Shown here: in pieces, positions 18,217-27,047 of the stretch | How positions within the stretch are numbered: position 1 is the first letter of the stretch | How the letters are laid out: each line of letters starts with the position of its first letter | Source of the DNA: Cupriavidus numazuensis | GTDB lineage: Bacteria > Pseudomonadota > Gammaproteobacteria > Burkholderiales > Burkholderiaceae | Assembly (NCBI RefSeq): GCF_905397435.1 | Contig: NZ_CAJPVI010000030.1 | Span: 1 to 64,000, forward strand | DNA: 64,000 bases | Direction of reading: 5' to 3' | Program-made: the position numbers and the translations under genes | The notes under the pieces: model-generated | Told to the model about the DNA's origin: nothing | Seen by the model: the letters and a program-made list of their open reading frames with translations, nothing else | Database searches by the model: none

Positions 18217-20286
18217 TCAGACCACGCTGGATTGGAGGACGTCAGAAACAGGGACAGTTTTCGCGGCGTCCTCGTCCGCCTGCGGTCCGGGAAACAATGC
18301 CAAGTACAGGTTGCTTAGAGCGAGAGCGCAGTCGCGACCAGTCTTCTCACCACGAGATAGAAGCGTAGGTATCACCGCGTCCATCCGCTGCCGTAACGAG
18401 ACAGGGGGCACTAAGGGCAGTCCTTCCTCGCGGCATTGGCGAAAGTAATCGCCAACGCCCTGAACGATATTGACGAGTTGAGTGGCAGCAGGAGCTTCTG
18501 TCCGCAACTGGATTTGCTGTAGTTCGATCAGGGACAAACAGATTCGTATATCTCGCACGGGATCGACCGGTGCGAATTGCTGATTCACTATCAGCCCCAG
18601 TCGAGGTAGCAACTGACTGGCGCGATCTAGCGTCAAGGCGGCGATGTCAGACACGGCCTTGGTACTTGATGTGTAAGCCAGCGCTTCCAGGTCGCGCCAA
18701 TTCGCCCGAGTAAGGCGTCGCGCCGCGAATTCAACCCCGAATGGCTTAGTGACCGAAGTCCAGACCAGCGCAAAGACCACACCAAGCAAATTTCCCAGAC
18801 TCGCGTTGGCGAAACTCTCGAAGTCGGCTGTATAGGAACTTCGCAGAGTCAGGTTAGTAATTGCTTGGGCGCAGAACAATACGACTGTCATTGTGTGCTG
18901 GAGTCGGCCGGTAAAGGCAGCGGCAAAGAGAAGCGGGGGAGCCAGTACCAAGGCCAGACCGACAAATGTATGAATGTCCGGGAGGATGGCAAACAGGTAG
19001 ACCAGCGAAAAGATGCTGGATGCAATCGCCAGAAAAAGTACGCTGTTCAACAACGGTATAGGCTCATCTGAAGCTGCAAAGAAGCAGCAGACAATTGCGA
19101 CGGATACGACACCGCCGGCGCCCGGCTCCCAGCCGAGATTCAGCCAGCACAGAATTGCTATCGCAGTTGCTACGGCTGCCGAGATGGCGGAGAACGCCAT
19201 TAAGCCATAGTCACTATGACGTGCTTCGCTGAGCAGGTTGTGAGTCTTGTAGCGCAAAGTAACGTGACGAACCGGGTCGTTCCCGGCGTATGCGTTCTGC
19301 AGCTCCCAGCAGTCTCTCCAAAGATCAACCAGCTCATCAAGTCTGTAGAGCGCGTTGTATATCGACAGTTCAACGACCGAGCGCGGATGGGGTAGTGCGG
19401 ATCTGAACTGCTCAATTTTTGCGTGCAAATCTTTGTGAGCATGCGCGCTCTCACGGTCGATTTCGTGCATCCATTGCGTTACGCTTGAGACCAGCGAGGC
19501 TATGTCTTCAGATGCATCGCTGCCTTTTTGCACGAGATTAAACAGAGGATCGAACAAGGCGGTTAGCTGAGGAATCAACATGGCCATTCGTAGGCGCATT
19601 TGACGGGCGTGTTCGGCTTGTACGTTGGTGCCAGGGTCGAAAGATAGGTGGGTGATTAGGACATCAATAGCTGCTACGTCTGCCATCAATCGATGACGCA
19701 TAGGGGGCAACGTCGTGTGCGCTGGACGAACATCGAGGAATTCTCGCGCCCAGTTTGCCGCATCCTTCAACATGGTTCGCATATGTGAGCCGAGAATGGG
19801 AGAGATGCGGGTTGGAAACAGGGATGTATTGACGACTGTGGCGCAAACGATGCCTAGTAGGATTTCCTCTGAGCGAGCCAATGCGATGTCAAAGACTATC
19901 TCCGGATGCATGAAAGCGGGGATGCCGATGATCGGAGTCGTATATGCCGCCAACATAAATACATAGCTTCGCGGTGTTCGATCTAACAAAGCCAGGTATA
20001 GCAGGCTACCTGTCCAGCAGGCGATAACCACCGTCAGCAACATAGGGACATCCGGGCACGTTTGAATCAACGCCACCGCTGCTACAGCGCCAAGGAGTGT
20101 CCCGCAAATTCTATAAGCCGATCTGGAACTGGTGGCGCCAGAAAGAGGGTTGGACACCAGATAGACGGATGCAACTGCCCAATAGGGATTGGGGAGCGAG
20201 AGCTCGAGCGCGACATAGAGCGCGAGCATCGCGGCGAAGAATGTTTTGGCTGAGTATAACCACTCGCGCCAATTCGGAGGATTCAT
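18217..20286 (-). CDS. FUSC-family (AaeB/fusaric acid resistance-type) efflux permease
   Basis: A 689-residue inner-membrane protein with the family's duplicated design: an N-terminal membrane block (FFAAMLALYVALEL through LLGAVAAVALI and later helices to about 165), a soluble middle of some 190 residues, a second membrane block from about residue 360 to 510, and a soluble tail. Relatives export fusaric acid, hydroxybenzoates and similar aromatic acids. It heads the four-gene pump operon. An IS630 element ends six bases before the ATG, so the native leader and probably the promoter have been separated from the gene. No clear ribosome site remains. Transcription from the IS end is possible. 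Confidence 0.92.
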   Translation of the reverse strand: MNPPNWREWLYSAKTFFAAMLALYVALELSLPNPYWAVASVYLVSNPLSGATSSRSAYRICGTLLGAVAAVALIQTCPDVPMLLTVVIACWTGSLLYLALLDRTPRSYVFMLAAYTTPIIGIPAFMHPEIVFDIALARSEEILLGIVCATVVNTSLFPTRISPILGSHMRTMLKDAANWAREFLDVRPAHTTLPPMRHRLMADVAAIDVLITHLSFDPGTNVQAEHARQMRLRMAMLIPQLTALFDPLFNLVQKGSDASEDIASLVSSVTQWMHEIDRESAHAHKDLHAKIEQFRSALPHPRSVVELSIYNALYRLDELVDLWRDCWELQNAYAGNDPVRHVTLRYKTHNLLSEARHSDYGLMAFSAISAAVATAIAILCWLNLGWEPGAGGVVSVAIVCCFFAASDEPIPLLNSVLFLAIASSIFSLVYLFAILPDIHTFVGLALVLAPPLLFAAAFTGRLQHTMTVVLFCAQAITNLTLRSSYTADFESFANASLGNLLGVVFALVWTSVTKPFGVEFAARRLTRANWRDLEALAYTSSTKAVSDIAALTLDRASQLLPRLGLIVNQQFAPVDPVRDIRICLSLIELQQIQLRTEAPAATQLVNIVQGVGDYFRQCREEGLPLVPPVSLRQRMDAVIPTLLSRGEKTGRDCALALSNLYLALFPGPQADEDAAKTVPVSDVLQSSVV

Positions 20287-20292
20287 GGCCTA

Positions 20293-21404
20293 GTCCAATG
20301 CGTCATTGAAAAAGCACCCCGTTCGTGGTTAGATCAGATGCATGGGAAAAATGAATCTGACTGAGCTCGAGCGTGAACAACTGGTGGCGGCAACTCGTAG
20401 CCGAACCATTCGGGCAGCCGACGCGCGCCGAGCCAAGCTGATCCTGATGCTTGAAGACGGCGAGTCGCGCGACGCGATCATTGAGCGGCTGGGGTGCGAC
20501 TCGCGTTTCATCTCGCGTTGGTCGAATCGGTTTCTGGCCGAGCGGCTGGCGGGCTTGTACGCGCGCCACCCTGGACGAGCACCGCTGCATCCGCCTGAAA
20601 AGCTCGAAGCGCGAGTTCTGAACTACACGCTCAAGCGCAAACCTACGGACGGCGCGACGCATTGGAGCAGCTACAAGCTTGCCGAGGAACTGGGGGACGT
20701 GTCGGTCTCGACGGTGCAGCGCATCTGGCGCAAACATGGCGTGCGCCCGCACAGGTTGGAGCGGCACATGATCTCCAACGATCCCAACTTCGAGACCAAG
20801 GCCGCAGACGTGATCGGGCTGTATCTGAACCCGCCCGCACATGCGGCGGTGTTCTGCGTGGACGAGAAGACGGCGATCCAAGCCCTGGATCGCAAGGACC
20901 GGATGTTGCCACTGTCGCCAGGACGTGCCGAGAGTCACGGCTTTGAATACAAGCGCAACGGCACGCTCAGCCTGTTTGCTGCACTCAACACGGCAACCGG
21001 CGAGGTGATCGGCAAGACCGCGCCACGCCATACCAGCGAACAGTTCGTGGCCTTCCTCACTGACGTTGTGGCCAGTCAGCGACCTGAGCAAGAAATCCAC
21101 GTCATCTGCGACAACGTGAGCAGTCACAAGACAGAGCGCGTGCGCGACTTCCTTAGCGAACATCCCAACGTCCACATGCACCACACACCGACCTACACGT
21201 CCTGGCTCAATCAGGTCGAGAACTGGTTTGCGCGCATCCAGCGCGATGTGATCGCACGAGGCGTCTTCACCTCCGTGAAGGACCTGGATCGAAAGCTGAT
21301 GCGCTATATCCGTCAACACAACAAGAATCCCAAGCGAATCAAGTGGAAGTACGACGATCCATCGCGGCGAATTCGCCCGGTGCCAATTCAATGACGCAAT
21401 GGAC
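20293..21404 (+). mobile_element. IS630-family insertion sequence (1112 bp), TA target
   Basis: The ends are inverted repeats of about 21 bases with one mismatch (GTCCAATGCGTCATTGAA at the left, GTCCATTGCGTCATTGAA at the right end read inward). The element is flanked by TA at 20291-20292 and at 21405-21406. It carries one intact transposase. It belongs to a different IS630 subgroup from the element at 14584-15671, so the two are not a simple composite transposon pair. It separates the efflux operon from upstream DNA. Confidence 0.93.
20342..21394 (+). CDS. IS630-family transposase, intact
   Basis: A 350-residue single-frame transposase. The N-terminal helix-turn-helix region includes ERLGCDSRFISRWSNRF. 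The DDE catalytic residues are Asp in FCVDEKTAIQ, Asp in VICDNVSSHK and Glu in WLNQVENWF. All elements of an active enzyme are present, so the copy may be mobile. A long frame on the opposite strand (20303-21391) is only its mirror image. Confidence 0.95.
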   Translation: MGKMNLTELEREQLVAATRSRTIRAADARRAKLILMLEDGESRDAIIERLGCDSRFISRWSNRFLAERLAGLYARHPGRAPLHPPEKLEARVLNYTLKRKPTDGATHWSSYKLAEELGDVSVSTVQRIWRKHGVRPHRLERHMISNDPNFETKAADVIGLYLNPPAHAAVFCVDEKTAIQALDRKDRMLPLSPGRAESHGFEYKRNGTLSLFAALNTATGEVIGKTAPRHTSEQFVAFLTDVVASQRPEQEIHVICDNVSSHKTERVRDFLSEHPNVHMHHTPTYTSWLNQVENWFARIQRDVIARGVFTSVKDLDRKLMRYIRQHNKNPKRIKWKYDDPSRRIRPVPIQ

Positions 21405-21406
21405 TA

Positions 21407-21597
21407 GCTTACTGTAGTCGTTCAATGGCCCACGAATATGCGAGTTCAATCCTCCGTCAATCACTAACTTGGATCTACCGATATACGCGAATTCGTTGCT
21501 TGCAAGAAATACGATGAGATGCGAAATCTATCCTCTGACAACCTGCCAATGACTTTGAAGCAGTCCCTCGCGCGCTACCTGCGGTCGACACCGCCTT
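21407..21597 (-). pseudogene. Decayed C-terminal fragment of an SDR dehydrogenase
   Basis: Read on the minus strand, about 40 codons from 21525 down to 21407 give ISHLIVFLASNEFAYIGRS followed by KLVIDGGLNS, the usual C-terminal end of short-chain dehydrogenases. A TAG stands directly before ISHL in the same frame, and the preceding VAREGLLQS is only loosely like the family. The rest of the gene is missing, and the IS630 element cuts in just after the fragment. It was probably a neighbour of the efflux operon before decay. Confidence 0.6.
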
Positions 21598-21765
21598 GGT
21601 TTACAGATGGGAAGATGTATGCGTTGTACTTATTGCTTCCCTCCGCCTCGGCTGGGTTGCGCAAATACAGCATGCATTGCGAGGAGCCGGCGGGATAAGA
21701 CTCAAGCTATTTTGGGCAGCTACGATAGGCAATGTCGCACCTGCCCGCTTGCGAGAATCTCTTGC
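21598..21765. other. Gap without a recognised gene
   Basis: Between the SDR relic and the intact SDR gene I see short overlapping frames on both strands, none with a ribosome site or a known motif. The stretch may be further decayed DNA from the same relic. Confidence 0.35.
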
Positions 21766-22596
21766 TCAGACTTTCACACTACCCTGCGCTGCGCTGGAGA
21801 CGGTCTCCCATTCGGACCACGTGGCCAGGCGCTCGGCATAGCGTTGACGAGCGATAGGCAACGGCATGCTGCCAAGGAAGAGCCGAAGTGGCGGCTTATC
21901 CGCATCAACCAACTTGAGAATGGCATCCCCCGTAGCCTTCGGGTCCCCAAGGGACGCCCCGGCAAACGCAGCCGCAAGTTGCGAGCGGATGCCGTCATAT
22001 TCCGGCAGGTGCGTCGTATGAATCGAAGAAGAGCCTGCCCAGTCGGTTGCGTAGGAGCCAGGCTCGATCAGCGTAACCTTGATGCCTTGCCCGGCGACTT
22101 CCTGTGTCAGGCTTTCGTTCAGGGCTTCGAGCGCCCACTTGGACGCATGGTAAAGCCCGAGGGTGGGGAAGGCGACGATGCCGCCAATACTTGACACCGA
22201 CAGGATGTGACCGCCCCCTTGTTGGCGCAGCCGAGGCAGCACGGCTTGGATTACCCACAGCGCCCCGAAGACATTCGTTTCAATTTGGGCGCGTGCCTCA
22301 GCTTCACTAGTCTCTTCGATGGCACCAAACAGGCCGTAGCCGGCATTGTTGACAACAACGTCCAACCGCCCGAAGTGAGCGTGAGCGCGCTCTACGGCCG
22401 CGAACACGCCGGCTCGATCAGTGACATCGAGTTCCAGTGGCAGCACTGCGCTGCCATAGGCCTTGGCAAGACCCGTAAGGCTATCAGCGCTGCGTGCTGT
22501 TGCTGCGACCTTGTCGCCACGACTAAGCGCGGCTTCAGCCCACACGCGGCCGAACCCGCGCGAGGCGCCTGTAATGAACCAGACCTTTGGGGCCAT
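21766..22596 (-). CDS. SDR-family oxidoreductase, classical type
   Basis: A 276-residue short-chain dehydrogenase with TGASRGFG, DVVVNNAGYG, Ser in SVSSIGGI and Tyr/Lys in YHASKWALE. The Arg after the glycine motif in AATARSADS favours NADP(H). The start was set at MAPKVWFITG, which has a GGAGAG site about nine bases before it; a more distal ATG lacks one. The gene is divergent from the GntR gene at 23025 and its promoter region mirrors that gene's, so it is likely under the same repressor. It may oxidise an alcohol of the P450 pathway or act on a hydroxyketone. Confidence 0.9.
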   Translation of the reverse strand: MAPKVWFITGASRGFGRVWAEAALSRGDKVAATARSADSLTGLAKAYGSAVLPLELDVTDRAGVFAAVERAHAHFGRLDVVVNNAGYGLFGAIEETSEAEARAQIETNVFGALWVIQAVLPRLRQQGGGHILSVSSIGGIVAFPTLGLYHASKWALEALNESLTQEVAGQGIKVTLIEPGSYATDWAGSSSIHTTHLPEYDGIRSQLAAAFAGASLGDPKATGDAILKLVDADKPPLRLFLGSMPLPIARQRYAERLATWSEWETVSSAAQGSVKV

Positions 22597-22637
22597 GAAA
22601 TGCTCTCCGGAAACGTCGAAATATGCTGAGTCACAGT

Positions 22638-22666
22638 GTATGACGGAGTACAGAATACTGTCATAC
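22638..22666 (-). promoter_or_regulatory. GntR operator-like element A, before the SDR gene
   Basis: On the minus strand the element reads GTATGACAGTATTCTG followed by TACTCCGTCATAC. The outer GTATGAC/GTCATAC halves are an inverted repeat. It matches elements at 22972-23000 and 38367-38395 and lies about 40 bases before the SDR start codon. Confidence 0.65.
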
Positions 22667-22971
22667 GAACGCACGACGTATAAGGGTTTTCACTTAGGCG
22701 CTGGCTGGAGCCCTCAGTCGTAGGCCAAATGCAGGGCACGCTGGCCCGCCTCGCTGCGTCGCGGCGCCGTTGTTGATACGGCGGGCCAAGCAAACAAGAA
22801 ATGGGGCGCTTTTCCCCCTCCCGACCCGCCGGGCCGACTCAAGCGCCGGGCTTACGCGGTCCGTCCACATGGCTTGCCAGGCGCTTGTCCTCGCTCGAAA
22901 GCTGGAAATTTCTGAACCCTGGGGGAATGGTCCTGCTTTTCTCAGTGAAAACCCTTATACGCGGTCAGCTC

Positions 22972-23000
22972 ATCAGACAGTATTCTGCACACCGTCATAC
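22972..23000 (+). promoter_or_regulatory. GntR operator-like element B, before the first gntR gene
   Basis: The element contains GACAGTATTCTG and then CCGTCATAC, 25 bases before the GTG start of the regulator. TATTCT at 22981-22986 could be a -10 box, so binding here would block transcription. This suggests autoregulation. Confidence 0.65.
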
Positions 23001-23024
23001 AAACTTTTGCGCATGGAGAGATAA

Positions 23025-23684
23025 GTGGTCTTAGACGCACATGAAATGCGAATCAAGCCAACGGTGCTCGTGCGCGAGAAGGTGGTTGAAGTCCTCCGGC
23101 AGGCCATCCGGAATGGGGTGCTGCAGCCGGGTCGCCGGCTTACTGAACGCGAGCTGACAGAGCTGACTGGCGTCAGCCGCACTTCGGTACGGGAAGCCTT
23201 GCGTCATCTACAGGCGGAACGGCTAGTCGAGGCTTCATCGAGCCGTGGACTGCGCGTGGTGGTGCCAACAGAGGATGAGGTGCGGCATATCTACGAGGTC
23301 CGAGCGGAACTTGAGCCTCTCGTAGTGGCGCTATTCGCTCAGCGGGCGTCACAGAAGGAGATCGACGCACTGCTGGATATTAGAAGGCAGCCAACTGACT
23401 CTTGGGATGGCCTCCAGCGATTCGATGAGCTATTGCTGACTGGATCCTCGAATCCGGTCCTGAGAGAAATTCTTAACGGCTTGTACACCCGAATTCACGC
23501 TTTACGGCAGATCTCGATCTCAATACCGGGCCGGTGCGCGGTCTCTAAGCAGGAGTTCGACGAGGTCGTGGCAGCTATTGAACGACGCTGCCCGGAGGAT
23601 GCCGCGAAAGCCGCGCGGCGTCATGTAAAGGCTGCCCAGGCGGCCGCGTTCATCGCGCTAAAAATGCTGCACGACTCGGTCTGA
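23025..23684 (+). CDS. GntR-family regulator, FCD subfamily (copy 1)
   Basis: A 219-residue FadR/FCD-type repressor. The winged helix comprises VREKVVEVLRQAIRNG through TELTGVSRTSVREALRHL. In the FCD domain two of the usual metal-binding histidines are replaced: FDELLL stands where FH.. is common, and QEF stands where EH.. is common; a later His in ARRHV remains. It may therefore bind its effector without the usual metal. The start is a GTG with GGAGAG before it. It precedes the P450 gene. A paralogue at 38431-39090 closes the cluster, and both genes follow the same operator-like element. Confidence 0.93.
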   Translation: MVLDAHEMRIKPTVLVREKVVEVLRQAIRNGVLQPGRRLTERELTELTGVSRTSVREALRHLQAERLVEASSSRGLRVVVPTEDEVRHIYEVRAELEPLVVALFAQRASQKEIDALLDIRRQPTDSWDGLQRFDELLLTGSSNPVLREILNGLYTRIHALRQISISIPGRCAVSKQEFDEVVAAIERRCPEDAAKAARRHVKAAQAAAFIALKMLHDSV

Positions 23685-23772
23685 TTTCGAGAAGCGCAGT
23701 CGCATCAAATAGGGACCTCTTATCGCTACTGAGGCTCTTTATAGCTACGAGCAAAGCACCCAAGGAGAGTGT

Positions 23773-24999
23773 ATGGATACGACCACGATTGACTTGCCAA
23801 TTCCCGATTTGTCGAACCCGGAAACGTTTGTGCCGGGTGTGCCGCACGAAGCGTTTGACCGAGTCAGGGCAATGCCGGGCCTCTATTGGCAGCCTGCCAC
23901 GCAGGGTACGCTGACTGGTGGTTTTTGGGCTGTCACCCGTCATGCGGACATCATTGAGATCGAGCGGGACCCGGAGGCATTCACTTCCACGAAAGGATTC
24001 TTCTTTCCGGGCGCCGTTGAAAACATCTCGGAAGTTCCAGAGCTTAGATCGAACATCATGCTCAACGATCCGCCGACGCAAACTCGACTGCGCAAGGCCG
24101 CAGCCCGCTCATTCGCTCCGCGAGTGGTGGCGCAATTCGATGAGTGGGTTCGCGAGATCGTCGTCGAGGTGATCGAGGATATCGTTGCCAAGGGCGAATT
24201 CGACTGGGTGGCCGATGTTGCTGCGATTATCCCGTCGCGCGTCGTGGCGAGAGTCATTGGGGTGCCGTTCGAAGAGCGCCAGAAGATCGTGGACTGGACC
24301 AACCGGATCTTCCATGCGTCGACGGTACCCGACAATTTCAAGTCGGTGCTGGAGGCCAGTGAGCCTGTTCACGCCTACATGGAGGAACTCCGACCCAGGA
24401 AGCTCCGCGATCCCAAGGAGGACATGGGAACCATTCTTGCCCAGTGCGTTGAGCGAGGTGAGATTTCGGAGGATGAGTGCTGCATTTATCTGTCCCTCCT
24501 TTGCGTTGCTGGCTTCGAGACCACGCATACGGCGATCGCGCAATCCATGCGCATGATCGTGGAAAGCCCGGAGATCGCCGAAACCGTGAACCAGACTGTG
24601 GCTGCGGGTGGCGTAAATGCGCTTATCGAAGAGTTCCTGCGCTACATCACTCCGGCGATGAACATGGCGCGCACGGCGACGCGGGACCTCGAGTTACGGG
24701 GGCAGCAAATTCGCAAGGGCGACATGATGTTGCTCTACTTCACCGCGGCTAACCGCGATCCGGCGATTTTCTCCGAGCCGCATCAATTCAATCCGGCACG
24801 AGTCAAGAACGAACACATCACGTTTGGCAGTGGCGCACATCACTGCATCGGTAATGCGCTTGCTCGCCTGGAAATGCGCATCCTCTTCGAGGAACTTCAT
24901 AAGCGCAATATTTCGTTCAAGTCGAATGGGAATCCCAAGCGCGGCTGGAGCACCTTTATCAATCAGCTTTTCGAACTCCCCCTGGCGGTAGTGCGATAA
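23773..24999 (+). CDS. Cytochrome P450, class I bacterial type
   Basis: A 408-residue soluble P450. The heme-ligand loop FGSGAHHCIG holds Cys358, the oxygen-activating helix has AGFETT (246-251) and the ExxR pair is Glu287/Arg290. It uses two separate redox partners, and fitting genes lie in the same cluster: a ferredoxin at 30663 and a reductase at 32278. It most likely hydroxylates a methyl or ring carbon to begin degradation. An AAGGAG site precedes the ATG. The sequence recalls bacterial terpene- and steroid-side-chain P450s, but I cannot give a CYP number or substrate. Confidence 0.95.
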   Translation: MDTTTIDLPIPDLSNPETFVPGVPHEAFDRVRAMPGLYWQPATQGTLTGGFWAVTRHADIIEIERDPEAFTSTKGFFFPGAVENISEVPELRSNIMLNDPPTQTRLRKAAARSFAPRVVAQFDEWVREIVVEVIEDIVAKGEFDWVADVAAIIPSRVVARVIGVPFEERQKIVDWTNRIFHASTVPDNFKSVLEASEPVHAYMEELRPRKLRDPKEDMGTILAQCVERGEISEDECCIYLSLLCVAGFETTHTAIAQSMRMIVESPEIAETVNQTVAAGGVNALIEEFLRYITPAMNMARTATRDLELRGQQIRKGDMMLLYFTAANRDPAIFSEPHQFNPARVKNEHITFGSGAHHCIGNALARLEMRILFEELHKRNISFKSNGNPKRGWSTFINQLFELPLAVVR

Positions 25000-25016
25000 A
25001 AAATCAGGAGGCAGAA

Positions 25017-25880
25017 ATGTCACGAAACCTGAAAGATGCGGTCGTCGTCGTGACCGGTGGTGCGACCGGAATCGGGCGGGCACTCGCTTGCGAGGCTGCA
25101 GAGCGCGGTGCCCATCTGATGATTGCTGATCTCGATGACGCAAGCCAGACCCTGGAGTTGCTTCGCGGCAAAGGAGCTACCGCTGAGTGGGTACGGACGG
25201 ACACGTCAGACTACGCCGACGTGCAGCGCTTGGCGGCCGTGACCATCGAGCGGTTTGGCACGGTCAACGTCCTGTGCAACAACGCGGGCATCGCAGCTCT
25301 TGGCGGCCTTCAGGAGGTGGATCCCGCGGCAGCGAAGAAAGTCTTGGACGTCAATGTGCTGGGTCTTTTCAACGGCATCCATGTCTTTGCGCCGTTGCTA
25401 AAGAAGGCTGCGGAAGACGGCGGCCCCGCCTATATCCTGAACACCGGGTCGGAACATTCCCTTGGGGTGCCTCCGCATGTGGCGCCGATGAGCATCTACA
25501 CCGCAAGCAAGTTTGCCGCGCTTGGTCTGACCGAGACCGCACGGCGGGACTTGGAAGGTGCTGGAATCGGCGTCTCGTTGTTCGCGCCTGGCTGGGTTCT
25601 CACCGAAAGGGTCCGGGGTCTCATCGCCTCGAACCCCCAGATTGCTGCGGCAGTCGAGCCATTCGCTCAAGAGCCAGGTGAAGTAGCCAGAAAGGCGTTC
25701 GATGGTCTTCTCGAGGGAGCCCTGATTATCCCAACCAACCCTGCCAGCCGTGCATTTGCGATGGAACATGCGCGCAGCCTCATGGCAGGCGTACAGGTAT
25801 TACCCATCCTCGATGATCCTGAAAGTCATGCACACGACGGAACCGGGGATCGATCGAAATGCCCAGTGGCGCATTTCTGA
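25017..25880 (+). CDS. SDR-family oxidoreductase
   Basis: A 287-residue short-chain dehydrogenase. The cofactor motif TGGATGIG is followed by IADLDDAS, whose Asp suggests NAD. NNAG, Ser in NTGSEHSLG and YTASKFAA with Tyr and Lys complete the active site. It begins 17 bases after the P450 stop with AGGAGG before the ATG, so it is clearly in the same operon and could oxidise the P450's alcohol product. The C-terminal tail of about 30 residues, ending RSKCPVAHF, is longer than usual. Confidence 0.9.
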   Translation: MSRNLKDAVVVVTGGATGIGRALACEAAERGAHLMIADLDDASQTLELLRGKGATAEWVRTDTSDYADVQRLAAVTIERFGTVNVLCNNAGIAALGGLQEVDPAAAKKVLDVNVLGLFNGIHVFAPLLKKAAEDGGPAYILNTGSEHSLGVPPHVAPMSIYTASKFAALGLTETARRDLEGAGIGVSLFAPGWVLTERVRGLIASNPQIAAAVEPFAQEPGEVARKAFDGLLEGALIIPTNPASRAFAMEHARSLMAGVQVLPILDDPESHAHDGTGDRSKCPVAHF

Positions 25881-25907
25881 TATGCGACGAGAACTAAGGA
25901 ACTAAAA

Positions 25908-27041
25908 ATGGCAGAACGAAGGCAAGTAGCGGTAGTCGGTGTAGGACAGACCGACTTCGGCGCTCTGTATGCGCAAAAGGACGCTCAGCGGGATCAGTAC
26001 GCACTTGGTGCCGAGGCGCTGAAGCTAGCGTTGGAAGACGCTGGGTTGCGCAAGGACGAACTTGATGGCCTGCTCACTTCACGCATTGGATACGAGCATG
26101 GCGCCGACATGCTGGGTATGCCCAATCTCCGGGTGGTGAACGGCTTGGAAGGGTCCGGCCGCATGAGCGGCGTGTCATTTCAGAACGCGGTTTCTCTGAT
26201 CGAGACTGGTCAGGCGGATGTAGTTGCTTGTGTCTACGGCAACAACGGGCGCTCGGTCCAGATGACCTATGGCGGTTACACGGTCAACCCCACCAGCAAG
26301 TATGACGCGATGTATGGGATGACCTCGCCCGGTGCCTACGTGGGAATGATGTATCGCCGGTATCAGCATCTGTATGGCGTGCCTGATGGCGCCCTGGCTC
26401 CAATTGCCATCAACAACCGTCGTAACGCAGTATTGAACCCGGTCGCTGTCATGCGGGAGCAGATTACGGAGGAGCAGTATATCAACTCCCGCTTTATCGC
26501 CGACCCGCTGCGTCTATACGATTACTGCATCATTAACGATGGCGGCGTCGCGGTCATCTTGACGACTCTGGAGCGAGCGAAAGACTTGCGCAAGCGTCCA
26601 GTGCGGGTTGCCGCCACGGCCGCTATGGGAAGCCTGCGCAATCACTACACCAGTCCCGACTTCTTTTACTCCGCCAGCCAGGATGTCGCGCGGCGCGTGT
26701 ATGAAGCATCTGGCTACGGCCCGAGCGACATGGACTGCGTTCAGATTTACGACAATTTCACACCGACGGTCCTCTTCAGCCTCGAAGGTTTCAACTACGT
26801 GCCGCGCGGCGAAGCGTGGCAGTGGGCGACTCTCGATCGGATCGGTCTCACGGGCGAGACACCGATCAATACCGCAGGTGGCCACACAGCCGAAAGCTAC
26901 ATGCAGGGTTGGGGGCATCATGTGGAGGCGGTGCGGCAAATTCGGGGAGAAGCCGGCCCTCGACAAGTGGCCGACTGCAACATCGCGCAGTACATCTGCG
27001 CTTCGCCCATCGTCACGTCACACGTATTGGTTGGGGAATGA
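25908..27041 (+). CDS. SCP-x/lipid-transfer thiolase-like protein lacking the catalytic Cys
   Basis: A 377-residue thiolase-fold protein. Where true thiolases have the nucleophilic Cys, this one reads GSGRMSGVSFQNA, with no Cys. The C-terminal region keeps NTAGGHTAESYMQG and GHHVEAVRQIRGEAG. Relatives that pair with a DUF35 subunit, such as the Ltp2 type of steroid degraders, act as retro-aldolases that split 3-hydroxyacyl-CoAs. The DUF35 partner follows within seven bases. I infer that it splits a branched 3-hydroxyacyl-CoA made by the hydratase at 27458. A second pair lies at 50444-52044. Substrate and activity are untested. Confidence 0.85.
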   Translation: MAERRQVAVVGVGQTDFGALYAQKDAQRDQYALGAEALKLALEDAGLRKDELDGLLTSRIGYEHGADMLGMPNLRVVNGLEGSGRMSGVSFQNAVSLIETGQADVVACVYGNNGRSVQMTYGGYTVNPTSKYDAMYGMTSPGAYVGMMYRRYQHLYGVPDGALAPIAINNRRNAVLNPVAVMREQITEEQYINSRFIADPLRLYDYCIINDGGVAVILTTLERAKDLRKRPVRVAATAAMGSLRNHYTSPDFFYSASQDVARRVYEASGYGPSDMDCVQIYDNFTPTVLFSLEGFNYVPRGEAWQWATLDRIGLTGETPINTAGGHTAESYMQGWGHHVEAVRQIRGEAGPRQVADCNIAQYICASPIVTSHVLVGE

Positions 27042-27047
27042 GTTGAT

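Larger units (their letters stand above)
22638..23000. repeat. Mirror-image promoter arms between SDR and gntR genes
   Basis: The 57 bases at 22638-22694 match the reverse complement of 22944-23000 at about 47 positions. The inner 18 bases (CGTATAAGGGTTTTCACT) are identical, and the outer parts contain the two operator-like elements. The 249 bases between the arms are GC-rich and hold no gene. The two divergent genes therefore have nearly the same control sequence, pointing outward. Confidence 0.8.

Noticed and set aside
20303..21391. Long minus-strand frame of 362 codons
   Set aside because: It is the mirror of the intact IS630 transposase and shows no family motif or ribosome site.
14584..21404. 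Composite transposon made of two IS630 copies
   Set aside because: The two elements have different end sequences and transposases, so they cannot be mobilised as one unit by a single transposase on present evidence.
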